Source: Azospirillum sp. TSO35-2
Lineage (GTDB): Bacteria > Pseudomonadota > Alphaproteobacteria > Azospirillales > Azospirillaceae
Direction of reading: 5' to 3'
Length of the DNA: 64,000 bases
NCBI RefSeq assembly: GCF_003116095.1
Contig: NZ_LGRA01000021.1
Span: forward strand, 1,060,794-1,124,793
In this document: positions 39,876-48,213 of the stretch, piece by piece
How positions within the stretch are numbered: the stretch's first letter is position 1
Layout of the letters: each line of letters starts with the position of its first letter
Made by a program: the position numbers and the translations under genes
Notes under the pieces: generated by a model
Told to the model about the DNA's origin: nothing
What the model saw: only the letters and a program-made list of their open reading frames with translations
The model's database searches: none

Positions 39876-41672
39876 ATGCCCGACCGTTCGATCGATCCCA
39901 CTGGCGATCCCGCCGCCCGACCCGCCACCGGACGCCTGTCCGCCGCCCGCGCCTTCCTGGCCGACGTCTGGCGGCTGACCAAGCCCTATTGGTTCTCCGA
40001 CGAGAAATGGGCGGCGCGCGGCTTGCTGGCGGCCATCATCGGGCTGAACCTGGGCGCGGTGTTCATGGAGGTCTGGTTCACCCAGATCAACGCCGACATC
40101 TTCAACGCGCTGCAGGACAAGGACGAGGGCGCCTTCGTTCATGCGCTGCTGATGTTCGGCGGGCTGGCGCTGGTCTTCATCGCGGTGGCGGTCTACCGGC
40201 TCTACCTGAACCAGATGCTGCAAATCCGTTGGCGCCGCTGGCTGACCGAGCGCTATCTCGGCGACTGGCTGGAGAACCAGACCTATTACCGCCTGAACTT
40301 CGCCAACACCGGGACCGACAACCCCGACCAGCGCATCGCCGAGGATCTGCGCAGCTTCGTCCAGTTGACGCTCAGCCTGTCGCTGGGCTTCCTGACCAAC
40401 ATCGTCTCGCTGGTCTCCTTCCTGGCCATCCTGTGGAGCCTGTCGGGGTCGGTGACCATCCCCGGCCTGGGCATCGACCTGCCCGGCTACATGGTGTGGG
40501 TGGCGCTGGTCTACGCCGTCGCCGGCACCTGGATCACCCACAGGATCGGCAAGCCGCTGGCCCGGCTCAGCTTCGACCAGCAGCGCTACGAGGCCGACTT
40601 CCGCTTCGCCCTGGTCCGCCTGCGCGAGAACGCCGAGAGCGTGGCGCTCCAGCAGGGCGAGGCGCAGGAGGCCCGCGGCTTCAACGACCGCTTCGCCCGC
40701 GTCGTCGCCAACTGGTGGGCGCTGATGCGCACGCAGAAGCGGCTGGTGTGGTTCACCTCCGGCTACGGCCAGGTCGCCGTCATCTTCCCGCTGCTGGTCG
40801 CCGCGCCGCGCTATTTCAGCGGCGCCCTGCCGCTGGGCTCGCTGATGCAGACCTCGCAGGCCTTCGGGCAGGTGCAGAGCGCGCTGTCCTGGTTCATCGA
40901 CGCGTACGTCAACCTCGCCGACTGGCACGCCACCACCAGCCGTCTCACCGGCTTCCACCACGCGGTCGCCGCGGTGCGCGCCGCCAACCGCGCCCACGCC
41001 GGGGTGGAGCGGACGGAGGCGGCCGACGGCGCCCTGACGCTCGACGGGCTGGCGCTGACCCTGCCGAACGGCGGCACGCCGCTGGTCCGCGCCGACCTGA
41101 CGGTCGGGGCCGGGGAACGGGTGCTGATCACCGGCCCGTCGGGATCGGGCAAGAGCACGCTGCTGCGCGCCATCGCCGGCATCTGGCCGTTCGGCCGGGG
41201 CCGGGTCCGGCTGCCGGCCGGCGGGACCAACGGCCCGGGCGCCATGGTGCTGCCGCAGAAGCCCTACCTGCCGATCGGCAGCCTGCACGCCGCCGTGACC
41301 TACCCGGCCGCCCCCCAGGCGTTCGACGCGGACACGGTGCGCGCCGTGCTGGACGCCGTCGGCATGGCCGGCTTCGCCGACCGCCTGCACGAGGAGGACC
41401 ACTGGACGCAGCGTCTGTCCGGCGGCGAGCAGCAACGCGTCGCCATCGCCCGCGCCCTGCTGCACAAGCCCGACTGGCTCTATCTCGACGAGGCGACCTC
41501 GGCCTGTGACCCGGAGACGGAGGAGCGGCTCTACGGCCTGCTGCGCGACCGCCTGCCCGGCACCACCCTGGTCAGCGTCGGCCACCGCAGCAGCCTCGCC
41601 GCCTTCCACGACCGCAAGCTGACGGTGCGGCGCAACGGCGACGGCATCGGCGAGCTGGTGGGCGTGGTGTAG
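39876..41672 (+). CDS. ABC transporter, fused membrane and ATPase domains (SbmA/YddA/ABCD type)
   Basis: A 598-residue half-transporter that should work as a dimer. The membrane domain (about 35-330) has the ABC_membrane_2 pattern (RLTKPYWFSDEKWAARGLL, RWRRWLTERYLGDWLENQTYYRL), shared with SbmA/BacA peptide importers and peroxisomal ABCD proteins. The ATPase domain has Walker A GPSGSGKST, signature LSGGEQQRVAIARAL and Walker B WLYLDEATSA. A GTG at 39831 could add 15 residues. The substrate is unknown. It converges on the LysR gene with 5 bp between stops. Confidence 0.9.
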   Translation: MPDRSIDPTGDPAARPATGRLSAARAFLADVWRLTKPYWFSDEKWAARGLLAAIIGLNLGAVFMEVWFTQINADIFNALQDKDEGAFVHALLMFGGLALVFIAVAVYRLYLNQMLQIRWRRWLTERYLGDWLENQTYYRLNFANTGTDNPDQRIAEDLRSFVQLTLSLSLGFLTNIVSLVSFLAILWSLSGSVTIPGLGIDLPGYMVWVALVYAVAGTWITHRIGKPLARLSFDQQRYEADFRFALVRLRENAESVALQQGEAQEARGFNDRFARVVANWWALMRTQKRLVWFTSGYGQVAVIFPLLVAAPRYFSGALPLGSLMQTSQAFGQVQSALSWFIDAYVNLADWHATTSRLTGFHHAVAAVRAANRAHAGVERTEAADGALTLDGLALTLPNGGTPLVRADLTVGAGERVLITGPSGSGKSTLLRAIAGIWPFGRGRVRLPAGGTNGPGAMVLPQKPYLPIGSLHAAVTYPAAPQAFDADTVRAVLDAVGMAGFADRLHEEDHWTQRLSGGEQQRVAIARALLHKPDWLYLDEATSACDPETEERLYGLLRDRLPGTTLVSVGHRSSLAAFHDRKLTVRRNGDGIGELVGVV

Positions 41673-41677
41673 GGCGC

Positions 41678-42583
41678 CTACGCTCCGCCCGTCTCCCCCC
41701 GGGCCTCGGCCAGCAGCCATTGGCGGAAGGCGGCAAAGGGCGGGTGGTCGGCCTTGCCGCGGGGGTGGACCAGGTAATAGGCCCGCGCGCTGCGGTGCGG
41801 CCGGTCGATGGCCGGGACCAGCGCGCCCTCCTCCAACTCGCCGCGCACCAGCAGGGTCGGCAGCAGCGCCACGCCCAACCCGGCCTCGGCCGCCTGGGCG
41901 GTGGTGGCGAACTGTTCGAACACCATGCCGGCGCCGGTCCGCGGCGCCAGACCCTGCGCCGCGAACCAGTCGGTCCAGGCATCGGCGCGCGTGCTGGTGT
42001 GCAGCAGCGGCAGGGCCAGCAGGTCGGCGGGCTCGGCCACCGGATGCGCCGTCCGGAAGGCGGGGGAGCAGACCGGCAGCACCTCCTCGTCCAGCAGATG
42101 GTCGCAGACGGCGTCGGGCCAGTCGCCCAGCCCGTAATGGATGGCGGCGTCCAGGTCGTGGGTGCGGAAGTCGAAGGGCGCCAGCTTGGTGGTGAAGTGG
42201 ATCACCACATGCGGGTGCGCCGCCTGGAAGGCCGGCAGCCGCGGCACCAGCCAGCGCGTGCCGAAGGTCGGCAGGATGGCGAGGTTCAGCACGCCGCCCT
42301 TGGGCGCCGCGATGGTCCGCACCGTCGCCGCCGCGATCTGGCGCAGCGCGTCGCGGACCGGTTCGGCGTACAGCGCGCCGGTCGGGGTCAGGGTCACGCG
42401 CTGGCCCTTGCGGGTGAACAGCGGCGTGCCGATCTGCTCCTCCAGCGCCTTGACCTGACGGCTGACCGCGCCTTGCGTCAGCGACAGCTCGGCCGCGGCG
42501 GCGGTGAAGCTGCCGGTGCGGGCCGCCGCCTCGAAGGCGGTCAGCGCGCTCATCGACGGAAGAAGGCGGCGTTGCAGATCCAT
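41678..42583 (-). CDS. LysR-family transcriptional regulator (GcvA-like)
   Basis: A 301-residue LTTR. The winged HTH is LTAFEAAARTGSFTAAAAELSLTQGAVSRQVKALEEQIG; the effector domain (NLAILPTFGTRWLVPRLPAF, later FEQFATTAQAAEAGLGVALLP) is of the GcvA/AmpR type. ATG 42607 would add 8 residues, but that codon lies inside the AGGTCAT-N11-ATGACCT operator, so ATG 42583 is preferred. It is divergent from the ThDP-enzyme gene and probably controls it and the aldehyde dehydrogenase gene after it. Confidence 0.9.
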   Translation of the reverse strand: MDLQRRLLPSMSALTAFEAAARTGSFTAAAAELSLTQGAVSRQVKALEEQIGTPLFTRKGQRVTLTPTGALYAEPVRDALRQIAAATVRTIAAPKGGVLNLAILPTFGTRWLVPRLPAFQAAHPHVVIHFTTKLAPFDFRTHDLDAAIHYGLGDWPDAVCDHLLDEEVLPVCSPAFRTAHPVAEPADLLALPLLHTSTRADAWTDWFAAQGLAPRTGAGMVFEQFATTAQAAEAGLGVALLPTLLVRGELEEGALVPAIDRPHRSARAYYLVHPRGKADHPPFAAFRQWLLAEARGETGGA

Positions 42584-42587
42584 GGCA

Positions 42588-42612
42588 AGGTCATTACCAA
42601 AGCTCATGACCT
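42588..42612. promoter_or_regulatory. LysR-type operator between divergent genes
   Basis: AGGTCAT and ATGACCT form a perfect 7-bp inverted repeat with an 11-base spacer (TACCAAAGCTC), so T-N11-A is satisfied, the known LTTR box. It lies 5 bp upstream of the regulator start and 86 bp before the ThDP-enzyme start, the expected place for autorepression and activation of the divergent gene. Confidence 0.8.
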
Positions 42613-42697
42613 GTGGAAAGAAAGTCGTTTGCGGGATGGCGCCGGCGGGTGCACCGTCGGCAGGGTCGAGAGTTGCGAAACGCGGGCGGGGACCGAG

Positions 42698-44356
42698 ATG
42701 AAGACCGGTGGTCAGTTGATCGTCGAGGCGCTGGAGGCGCAGGGCGTGCGGCGGGTGTTCGGCGTGCCGGGCGAGAGCTACCTCGCCGTGCTGGACGCGC
42801 TGCACGACAGCCCGATCGAGATGGTCGTCTGCCGCCACGAGGGCGGCGCCTCGATGATGGCGGAGGCGCAGGCCAAGCTGACCGGCCGCCCCGGCGTCTG
42901 CCTCGTCACCCGCGGCCCCGGCGCCACCAACGCCGCGTCGGGCATCCACGTCGCCCAGCAGGACGAAACCCCGCTGGTGGTGCTGGTCGGCCAGATCGAG
43001 CGCGGCATGCGCGGCCGCGACGCCTTCCAGGAGGTCGATTACGGCAAGCTGTTCGGCGGCATGTGCAAGTGGGTCGCCGAGATCGACAGCGCCGACCGCG
43101 TGCCGGAGATGATCTCCCGCGCCTTCCACACCGCGATGGCCGGCCGCCCCGGCCCGGTGGTGCTGGCCCTGCCCGAGGACACGCTGACCGAGACCGCCGA
43201 CGTGTCCGCCGCCCCGCGGGCGGAGCCGGTGGACAGCGCCCCCACCCCGGCCCAGGTCGCCGCCTTCGGCGCGCTGCTGGCCAAGGCGGAGCGGCCGCTG
43301 CTGGTCGCCGGCGGCTCGCGCTGGACCGCGGAGTCGGTGGCAGCGCTGCGGGACTTCGCCGAGCGGCTGTCGCTGCCGGTGGCGGTCACCTTCCGCCGCC
43401 AGATGCTGTTCGACCACAGCCACCCGCTCTACGCCGGCGACATCGGGCTGGGCATCAACCCGAAGCTGACCGCGCTGGTGAAGGACAGCGACCTGCTGAT
43501 CCTGCTGGGCGACCGCTTCTCCGAAGTGCCGTCGCAGAGCTACGACCTGCTCGGCATCCCCGATCCGGCCAAGGCGGTGGTCCACATCCATCCCGGCGCC
43601 GAGGAGATCGGCCGCGTCTTCCGCCCGACGCTGGGCATGGTCGCCACGCCGGGCGCCGCCCTGGAGGCGCTGTCGACGCTGGCCGTGACGCCGAACCCCG
43701 CCTGGGCCGCCCGCGCCGAGGCCGCCCACGCGGTCTACGACGCCTGGAGCACCCCGCCCGAGGCCGGCCCCGGCGACGTGCAGATGGGCCGCATCATGGC
43801 GTGGCTGGACGAGCGCCTGTCGCCCGACGCCATCTTCACCAACGGCGCCGGCAACTACGCCACCTGGATCCACCGCTTTCACCGCTTCCGCCAGTTCGGC
43901 ACCCAGGTGGCACCGGTCTGCGGCTCGATGGGCTACGGCCTGCCGGCCGCCATCGCCGCCAAGCTGCAGCACCGCACGCGCGACGTCCTGTGCTTCGCCG
44001 GCGACGGCTGCTTCCAGATGACCGGGCTGGAGTTCGGCACCGCGGTGCAGGAAGGCGCGGCGGTGATCGTGCTGGTCGTCGACAACGGCATGTACGGCAC
44101 CATCCGCATGCACCAGGAGCGCGAGTATCCCGGCCGGGTTTCCGGCACCGAACTGCGCAACCCAGACTTCGCCGCCTTTGCCCGCGTCTATGGCGGCCAT
44201 GGCGAGACGGTGGAGACCACCGACCAGTTCGCCGCGGCCTTCGAACGCGCCCGCGCGTCCGGCCTGCCGGCGATCATCCACATCAAGCTCGACCCCGAAG
44301 CCCTGACCCCGACCCGGACCCTCTCGGAGATCCGCGCGGCCGGGAAGGGGAAGTGA
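42698..44356 (+). CDS. ThDP-dependent enzyme of the acetolactate synthase/decarboxylase family
   Basis: A 552-residue cytoplasmic enzyme. The N-terminal PYR domain has the catalytic glutamate in CRHEGGASMMAEAQAKLTG (about residue 48) and LVTRGPGATNAASGI. The C-terminal PP domain shows the ThDP/Mg motif GDGCFQMTGLEFGTAV to DNGMYG. It differs from biosynthetic IlvB in its neighbours: no regulatory subunit gene is present, and it pairs with an ALDH7-type dehydrogenase under a LysR regulator. A 2-oxoacid decarboxylase or carboligase feeding an aldehyde to the dehydrogenase is plausible. The substrate is not readable. ATG 42698 follows a GGGG-rich stretch. Confidence 0.88.
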   Translation: MKTGGQLIVEALEAQGVRRVFGVPGESYLAVLDALHDSPIEMVVCRHEGGASMMAEAQAKLTGRPGVCLVTRGPGATNAASGIHVAQQDETPLVVLVGQIERGMRGRDAFQEVDYGKLFGGMCKWVAEIDSADRVPEMISRAFHTAMAGRPGPVVLALPEDTLTETADVSAAPRAEPVDSAPTPAQVAAFGALLAKAERPLLVAGGSRWTAESVAALRDFAERLSLPVAVTFRRQMLFDHSHPLYAGDIGLGINPKLTALVKDSDLLILLGDRFSEVPSQSYDLLGIPDPAKAVVHIHPGAEEIGRVFRPTLGMVATPGAALEALSTLAVTPNPAWAARAEAAHAVYDAWSTPPEAGPGDVQMGRIMAWLDERLSPDAIFTNGAGNYATWIHRFHRFRQFGTQVAPVCGSMGYGLPAAIAAKLQHRTRDVLCFAGDGCFQMTGLEFGTAVQEGAAVIVLVVDNGMYGTIRMHQEREYPGRVSGTELRNPDFAAFARVYGGHGETVETTDQFAAAFERARASGLPAIIHIKLDPEALTPTRTLSEIRAAGKGK

Positions 44357-44369
44357 TCTAAGGAAACTT

Positions 44370-44394
44370 TCCCTCTCCCGGGGCGGGAGAGGGA
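44370..44394. repeat. Intergenic hairpin element TCCCTCTCCCG-GGG-CGGGAGAGGGA
   Basis: A perfect 11-bp stem with a 3-base loop in the 76-bp gap between the ThDP-enzyme and aldehyde dehydrogenase genes. Elements of the CCCTCTCCC/GGGAGAGGG kind are common between genes in Azospirillum-like genomes. It may weaken read-through or protect the upstream message. A related core occurs in the fruA terminator. Confidence 0.7.
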
Positions 44395-44432
44395 GATCCG
44401 CACGCCTCGCTTTGACCCAAGGAGCCACCCCG

Positions 44433-45926
44433 GTGCAGCACAGCGACATCCTCTCCCGTTTCGGCCTGACCTCAAGCGGGGCCGGGCTCACCGCGCGGTC
44501 GCCGATCGACGGCGCCACGCTCGCCACCGTGGCGGAAACCGCGCCGTCGCAGGTGTCGGACATCGTCGCCAACGCCGCCCGCGCCTTCGAGGCGTGGCGC
44601 ACGGTGCCGGCGCCGCGCCGGGGCGAGCTGGTCCGCCTGCTGGGCGAGGAACTGCGCGCCGCCAAGGACGACCTCGGCCGCCTGGTCTCGCTGGAAGCCG
44701 GCAAGATCCACCAGGAAGGCCTGGGCGAAGTGCAGGAGATGATCGACATCTGCGACTTCGCCGTCGGCCTGTCGCGCCAGCTCTACGGCCTGACCATCGC
44801 CTCGGAGCGTCCGGGCCACGCCATGCGCGAGACCTGGCACCCGGCCGGCCCCTGCCTCGTCATTTCCGCCTTCAACTTCCCGGTCGCGGTGTGGTCGTGG
44901 AACGCGGCGCTGGCGCTGGTCTGCGGCGATCCCGTGGTGTGGAAGCCGTCGGAAAAGACCCCGCTGACCGCCGCCGCCTGCCAGGTGATCTTCGAGCGCG
45001 CCGCCGCCCGCTTCGGCGACGCCCCGGCCAACCTGTGCCAGCTGGTCCAGGGCGGCCGTGCGGTCGGCGAGGCGCTGGTGGCGCATCCGGGCCTGCCGAT
45101 CGTCTCGGCCACCGGCTCCACCCGCATGGGCCGCGAGGTCGCCAAGCTGGTGGCGGAGCGCTTCGGCCGCTCCATCCTGGAGCTGGGCGGCAACAACGCC
45201 ATGATCGTGGCGCCGTCGGCCGACCTCGACATGGCGCTGCGCGCCATCCTGTTCTCGGCGGTCGGCACCTGCGGCCAGCGCTGCACCACGCTGCGCCGGC
45301 TGATCGTCCACCGCTCGGTCAAGGACCAGCTGCTGCCGCGCCTGAAGGCGGCCTACGCGTCGGTGTCGATCGGCAACCCGCTGGACAGCGGCGTGCTGAT
45401 GGGCCCGCTGGTCGACGCCGACGCCTTCGCGGCGATGCAGCGCGCACTGGCGGCGGCGAAGGCCGAGGGCGGCACCGTCACCGGCGGCGAGCGCACGCTG
45501 GCCGACCGCTTCCCCAACGCCCACTACGTCACCCCCGCCATCGTCGAGATGCCGGCCCAGACCGAGGTGGTGCGGCACGAGACCTTCGCGCCGATCCTCT
45601 ACGTCCTGACCTACGACACGCTGGACGAGGCCATCGCGCTGCAGAACGCGGTGCCGCAGGGCCTGTCCTCCTGCATCTTCTCCACCGACCTGCGCGAGAC
45701 GGAGCGGTTCCTGTCGGCCTCGGGCTCCGACTGCGGCATCGCCAACGTCAACATCGGGCCGAGCGGTGCGGAGATCGGCGGCGCCTTCGGCGGCGAGAAG
45801 GAAACCGGCGGCGGCCGCGAGTCGGGCTCCGACGCCTGGAAGGCCTACATGCGGCGCCAGACCGCGACCGTGAACTACTCGTCGGCCCTGCCGCTCGCCC
45901 AGGGCATCAAGTTCGAGATCGGCTGA
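44433..45926 (+). CDS. amaB: Aldehyde dehydrogenase, ALDH7/AmaB type
   Basis: A 497-residue NAD-dependent dehydrogenase of the antiquitin group (L-aminoadipate-semialdehyde or piperideine-6-carboxylate dehydrogenase in lysine breakdown). Seen are PAGPCLVISAFNFPVAVWSWN, the glutamate ILELGGNNAMIV, and the catalytic cysteine in AVGTCGQRCTTLRRL (family GQRCT). The C-terminal GGEKETGGGRESGSDAWKAYMRR is diagnostic of ALDH7. AAGGAG at 44419-44424 points to GTG 44433; a TTG 21 bp upstream lacks such support. Pairing with the ThDP enzyme hints that its substrate may differ from the classical one. Confidence 0.9.
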   Translation: MQHSDILSRFGLTSSGAGLTARSPIDGATLATVAETAPSQVSDIVANAARAFEAWRTVPAPRRGELVRLLGEELRAAKDDLGRLVSLEAGKIHQEGLGEVQEMIDICDFAVGLSRQLYGLTIASERPGHAMRETWHPAGPCLVISAFNFPVAVWSWNAALALVCGDPVVWKPSEKTPLTAAACQVIFERAAARFGDAPANLCQLVQGGRAVGEALVAHPGLPIVSATGSTRMGREVAKLVAERFGRSILELGGNNAMIVAPSADLDMALRAILFSAVGTCGQRCTTLRRLIVHRSVKDQLLPRLKAAYASVSIGNPLDSGVLMGPLVDADAFAAMQRALAAAKAEGGTVTGGERTLADRFPNAHYVTPAIVEMPAQTEVVRHETFAPILYVLTYDTLDEAIALQNAVPQGLSSCIFSTDLRETERFLSASGSDCGIANVNIGPSGAEIGGAFGGEKETGGGRESGSDAWKAYMRRQTATVNYSSALPLAQGIKFEIG

Positions 45927-46028
45927 CCGGCCGGCGGACGTCAGGCGCCCCCCGCGGCGTCATCGCCCCTTGCACCCGCCGCGTCCGGACGCGACACTCC
46001 GGGCGTGAACGGGTCTTGAGAGGGTGCG

Positions 46029-47282
46029 ATGGCGGACGCGGCGGGGCACACGCTTCTGGCACGCCTGCAGGCGTTGCGGGCGGCGCCGGAACCGCTGGCG
46101 GCGCTGCTGGCCGACCTGCGCGGGATCGAGCATGGCGGCGACCCGCGCTTCGCCATGACGCTCGACCATTATCTGGAAAGCTGGCTGGGCAACCGCCCGC
46201 GCGAGGTGTTCCGGCTGGCCGGGCCGCGCCTGGTGGTCCTGGCCCCGGCCGAGGCGGGCGACCTGCTCGACGCCGGGGCGAAGGCGCTGGCCCGCACCCT
46301 GCACAGCCACGGCTTCGGTGATCTCCGCACCACCCGCTACGACGTCGCCGCCGACGTCGAGCGGATGATCGCCGACCTATACCCCGGCGACGACCGGGCC
46401 GCCGCCCTGCGCGAGGCGGCGGAGCGGGCGCCCACCGCGGCGCTGGCCCACCTGCTGGAGGTGGAGCGGGTGCTGCACGGCGCCGACCTCGACAGCCTCG
46501 TCCGCGAACAGCCGATCTGGTCCTTCGCCGGGGCGGTCCCGACGGTGCCGGCCACCGAACTGGCGGTGTCGCTGACCGAACTGGAATCGCGCCTGTCCCT
46601 GCCGCTGCGGCGCGACGCCTGGCTGCGGCACGAGGTTGCGGTGCGGCTCGACCGCGGGCTGTTGCGCCATATCGCCCGCGACCGCGCCCAGGACCCCCGC
46701 CCCTTCACCGTCGACCTGCACACCACCACCGTGCTGGACGACGGCTTCGACGAACTGGCCCGCGCCATCCCGGCGGAGGCGCGCCGCCGCGTCACCGCCG
46801 AACTCGCCTGCTGGGAGCTGAGTCTCGCCCCCGACCGCGTCGCCGCGGCGGCGGCACGGCTGGCCGACGCCGGTTTCGGCGTGGCGCTGGACCATGTGCC
46901 GCTGGCGACCCTCGCCACGCTGGATCCGGCGGGGATCGAGCCGGTCTTCATCAAGGCGCACTGGATCCGCGGCGCCGCCGACGCCGCATCCCACCTGACC
47001 GCCGCCGTCGCCCGCTTCGGCGCCGGACGGCTGGTGCTGTGGCGCTGCGACGAGCCGGCGGCGCTGGAAACCGGGCGGGCCGCCGGGGTGACGCTGCTCC
47101 AGGGCCGCGCCGCCGACGCCGCGGCGGCGGCCCCTCACACCGCGCCGCTCGACAGCGAACGCCCCCGGCGGGAGGAGGACGCGGCGGCGGACGAACCGAC
47201 CACCGCCGCGGACACCGACCAGGACGCCACCACCACCCCCGCCCGCCCCGGCCTGTTCGGGCGGCTGTTCGGGCGCGGCTGA
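46029..47282 (+). CDS. Degenerate EAL-domain protein
   Basis: A 417-residue protein. Residues about 215-370 follow the EAL phosphodiesterase fold (PFTVDLHTTTVLDDGFDEL, AELACWELSLAPDRVAAAAARLADAGFGVALDHVPLATLATLD, IEPVFIKAHWI), but the EAL/ELL signature and the acidic metal ligands are replaced. It should neither cut nor necessarily bind c-di-GMP in the usual way. The N-terminal half is helical and unrecognised; the tail (380-417) is acidic, Thr-rich and ends GLFGRLFGRG. It lies 106 bp before the motor stator genes, suggesting a role in motility control. Confidence 0.7.
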   Translation: MADAAGHTLLARLQALRAAPEPLAALLADLRGIEHGGDPRFAMTLDHYLESWLGNRPREVFRLAGPRLVVLAPAEAGDLLDAGAKALARTLHSHGFGDLRTTRYDVAADVERMIADLYPGDDRAAALREAAERAPTAALAHLLEVERVLHGADLDSLVREQPIWSFAGAVPTVPATELAVSLTELESRLSLPLRRDAWLRHEVAVRLDRGLLRHIARDRAQDPRPFTVDLHTTTVLDDGFDELARAIPAEARRRVTAELACWELSLAPDRVAAAAARLADAGFGVALDHVPLATLATLDPAGIEPVFIKAHWIRGAADAASHLTAAVARFGAGRLVLWRCDEPAALETGRAAGVTLLQGRAADAAAAAPHTAPLDSERPRREEDAAADEPTTAADTDQDATTTPARPGLFGRLFGRG

Positions 47283-47327
47283 ACACCGCAGCGCCAAAGA
47301 CACGCCCCTGCCCCGCGTTACCCCTGA

Positions 47328-47358
47328 TTGACAGCGGGTTGTTACGAACGCCTAATAG
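47328..47358 (+). promoter_or_regulatory. Possible sigma-70-like promoter of motAB
   Basis: TTGACA at 47328-47333 and TAATAG at 47353-47358 are good -35 and -10 matches, but the spacer is 19 bp, longer than ideal. The stretch is AT-richer than its surroundings and lies 31 bp before the motA-like start codon, so transcription would begin just before the ribosome site. Confidence 0.35.
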
Positions 47359-47388
47359 ATAAAAAGCTGATGAATCACGAGGCGCCGG

Positions 47389-48213
47389 ATGGCCACCCCA
47401 ATGCCCTCCCCGCCGCTCGCCCGACCGGCGCGCAAGCCCACCCATCTCCTGAACGCCACCGTCTTCGGCCTCGCCGGCGGTGTGGGGCTGATGTCCTACA
47501 TCGGCGTCGGCCATGGGATGGAGGCGCTGTGGAACCCCACCGGCGCCGTCATCATCAGCGGCGGCATCACCGTCGCCGCCCTGCTGGCCTTCCGGGCGAG
47601 CGAGCTGCGGGCGGCGCTGGCCTCCCTGCGCGCGATCTTCCGCGACGAGGATTCCATCGCCGACGACATCACGGAGCTGGTGACCTTCGCCCGCCTCTAC
47701 CAGCGCGGCCAGATCCAGCGGGCGGAGGAGCAGGGCACCCGGGCCGCCAGCCCGTTCCTGCGACTGGGCCTGCAGTTGATCGCCGACGGCACGCCGGTCA
47801 ACGACATCCTGCACGTGATGAACTGGCGCATCCAGAAGCTGATCGAGCGCGAATCGGTGCAGTCACGCCTGTTCCGCACGCTGGCCGGCCTCGCCCCGGC
47901 CTTCGGGCTGCTGGCGACGCTGGTCGGGCTGATCGGCATGATGGCGCAGCTCGGCACCGCGACCATCGCGCAGGTGGGCGAACACATGTCGGTGGCGCTG
48001 GTGGCGACGCTGTACGGCGTGGTGCTGGCCAACCTCGTCTTCAAGCCGATCGCCATCAAGCTGGAACAGCGCACCGCGCGCCGGGTGGCGATGCTGAACG
48101 TGCTGCTGGAGGGCATTCTCCTGGTGCGGCTCGGCCGCTCGCCGACGGTGATCGCCGACGCGCTCGCCGAATTCGTGCGTGAGCGCGGGGACGAACTCCA
48201 TGGCCAGTCCTGA
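47389..48213 (+). CDS. motA: Flagellar motor stator protein MotA/PomA
   Basis: A 274-residue inner-membrane protein with four membrane segments (about 22-42, 50-68, 163-185, 195-215). FARLYQRGQIQRAEEQG, then LFRTLAGLAPAFGLLATLVGLIGMMAQL is the MotA/ExbB core, and the cytoplasmic loop contains conserved charged residues (RIQKLIERESVQSR). With MotB it conducts ions to drive flagellar rotation. Sequence alone does not settle H+ or Na+ use, though the neighbouring N-ATPase makes Na+ worth testing. GAGG at about 47379 is the ribosome site; it overlaps motB by 14 bp. Confidence 0.88.
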   Translation: MATPMPSPPLARPARKPTHLLNATVFGLAGGVGLMSYIGVGHGMEALWNPTGAVIISGGITVAALLAFRASELRAALASLRAIFRDEDSIADDITELVTFARLYQRGQIQRAEEQGTRAASPFLRLGLQLIADGTPVNDILHVMNWRIQKLIERESVQSRLFRTLAGLAPAFGLLATLVGLIGMMAQLGTATIAQVGEHMSVALVATLYGVVLANLVFKPIAIKLEQRTARRVAMLNVLLEGILLVRLGRSPTVIADALAEFVRERGDELHGQS

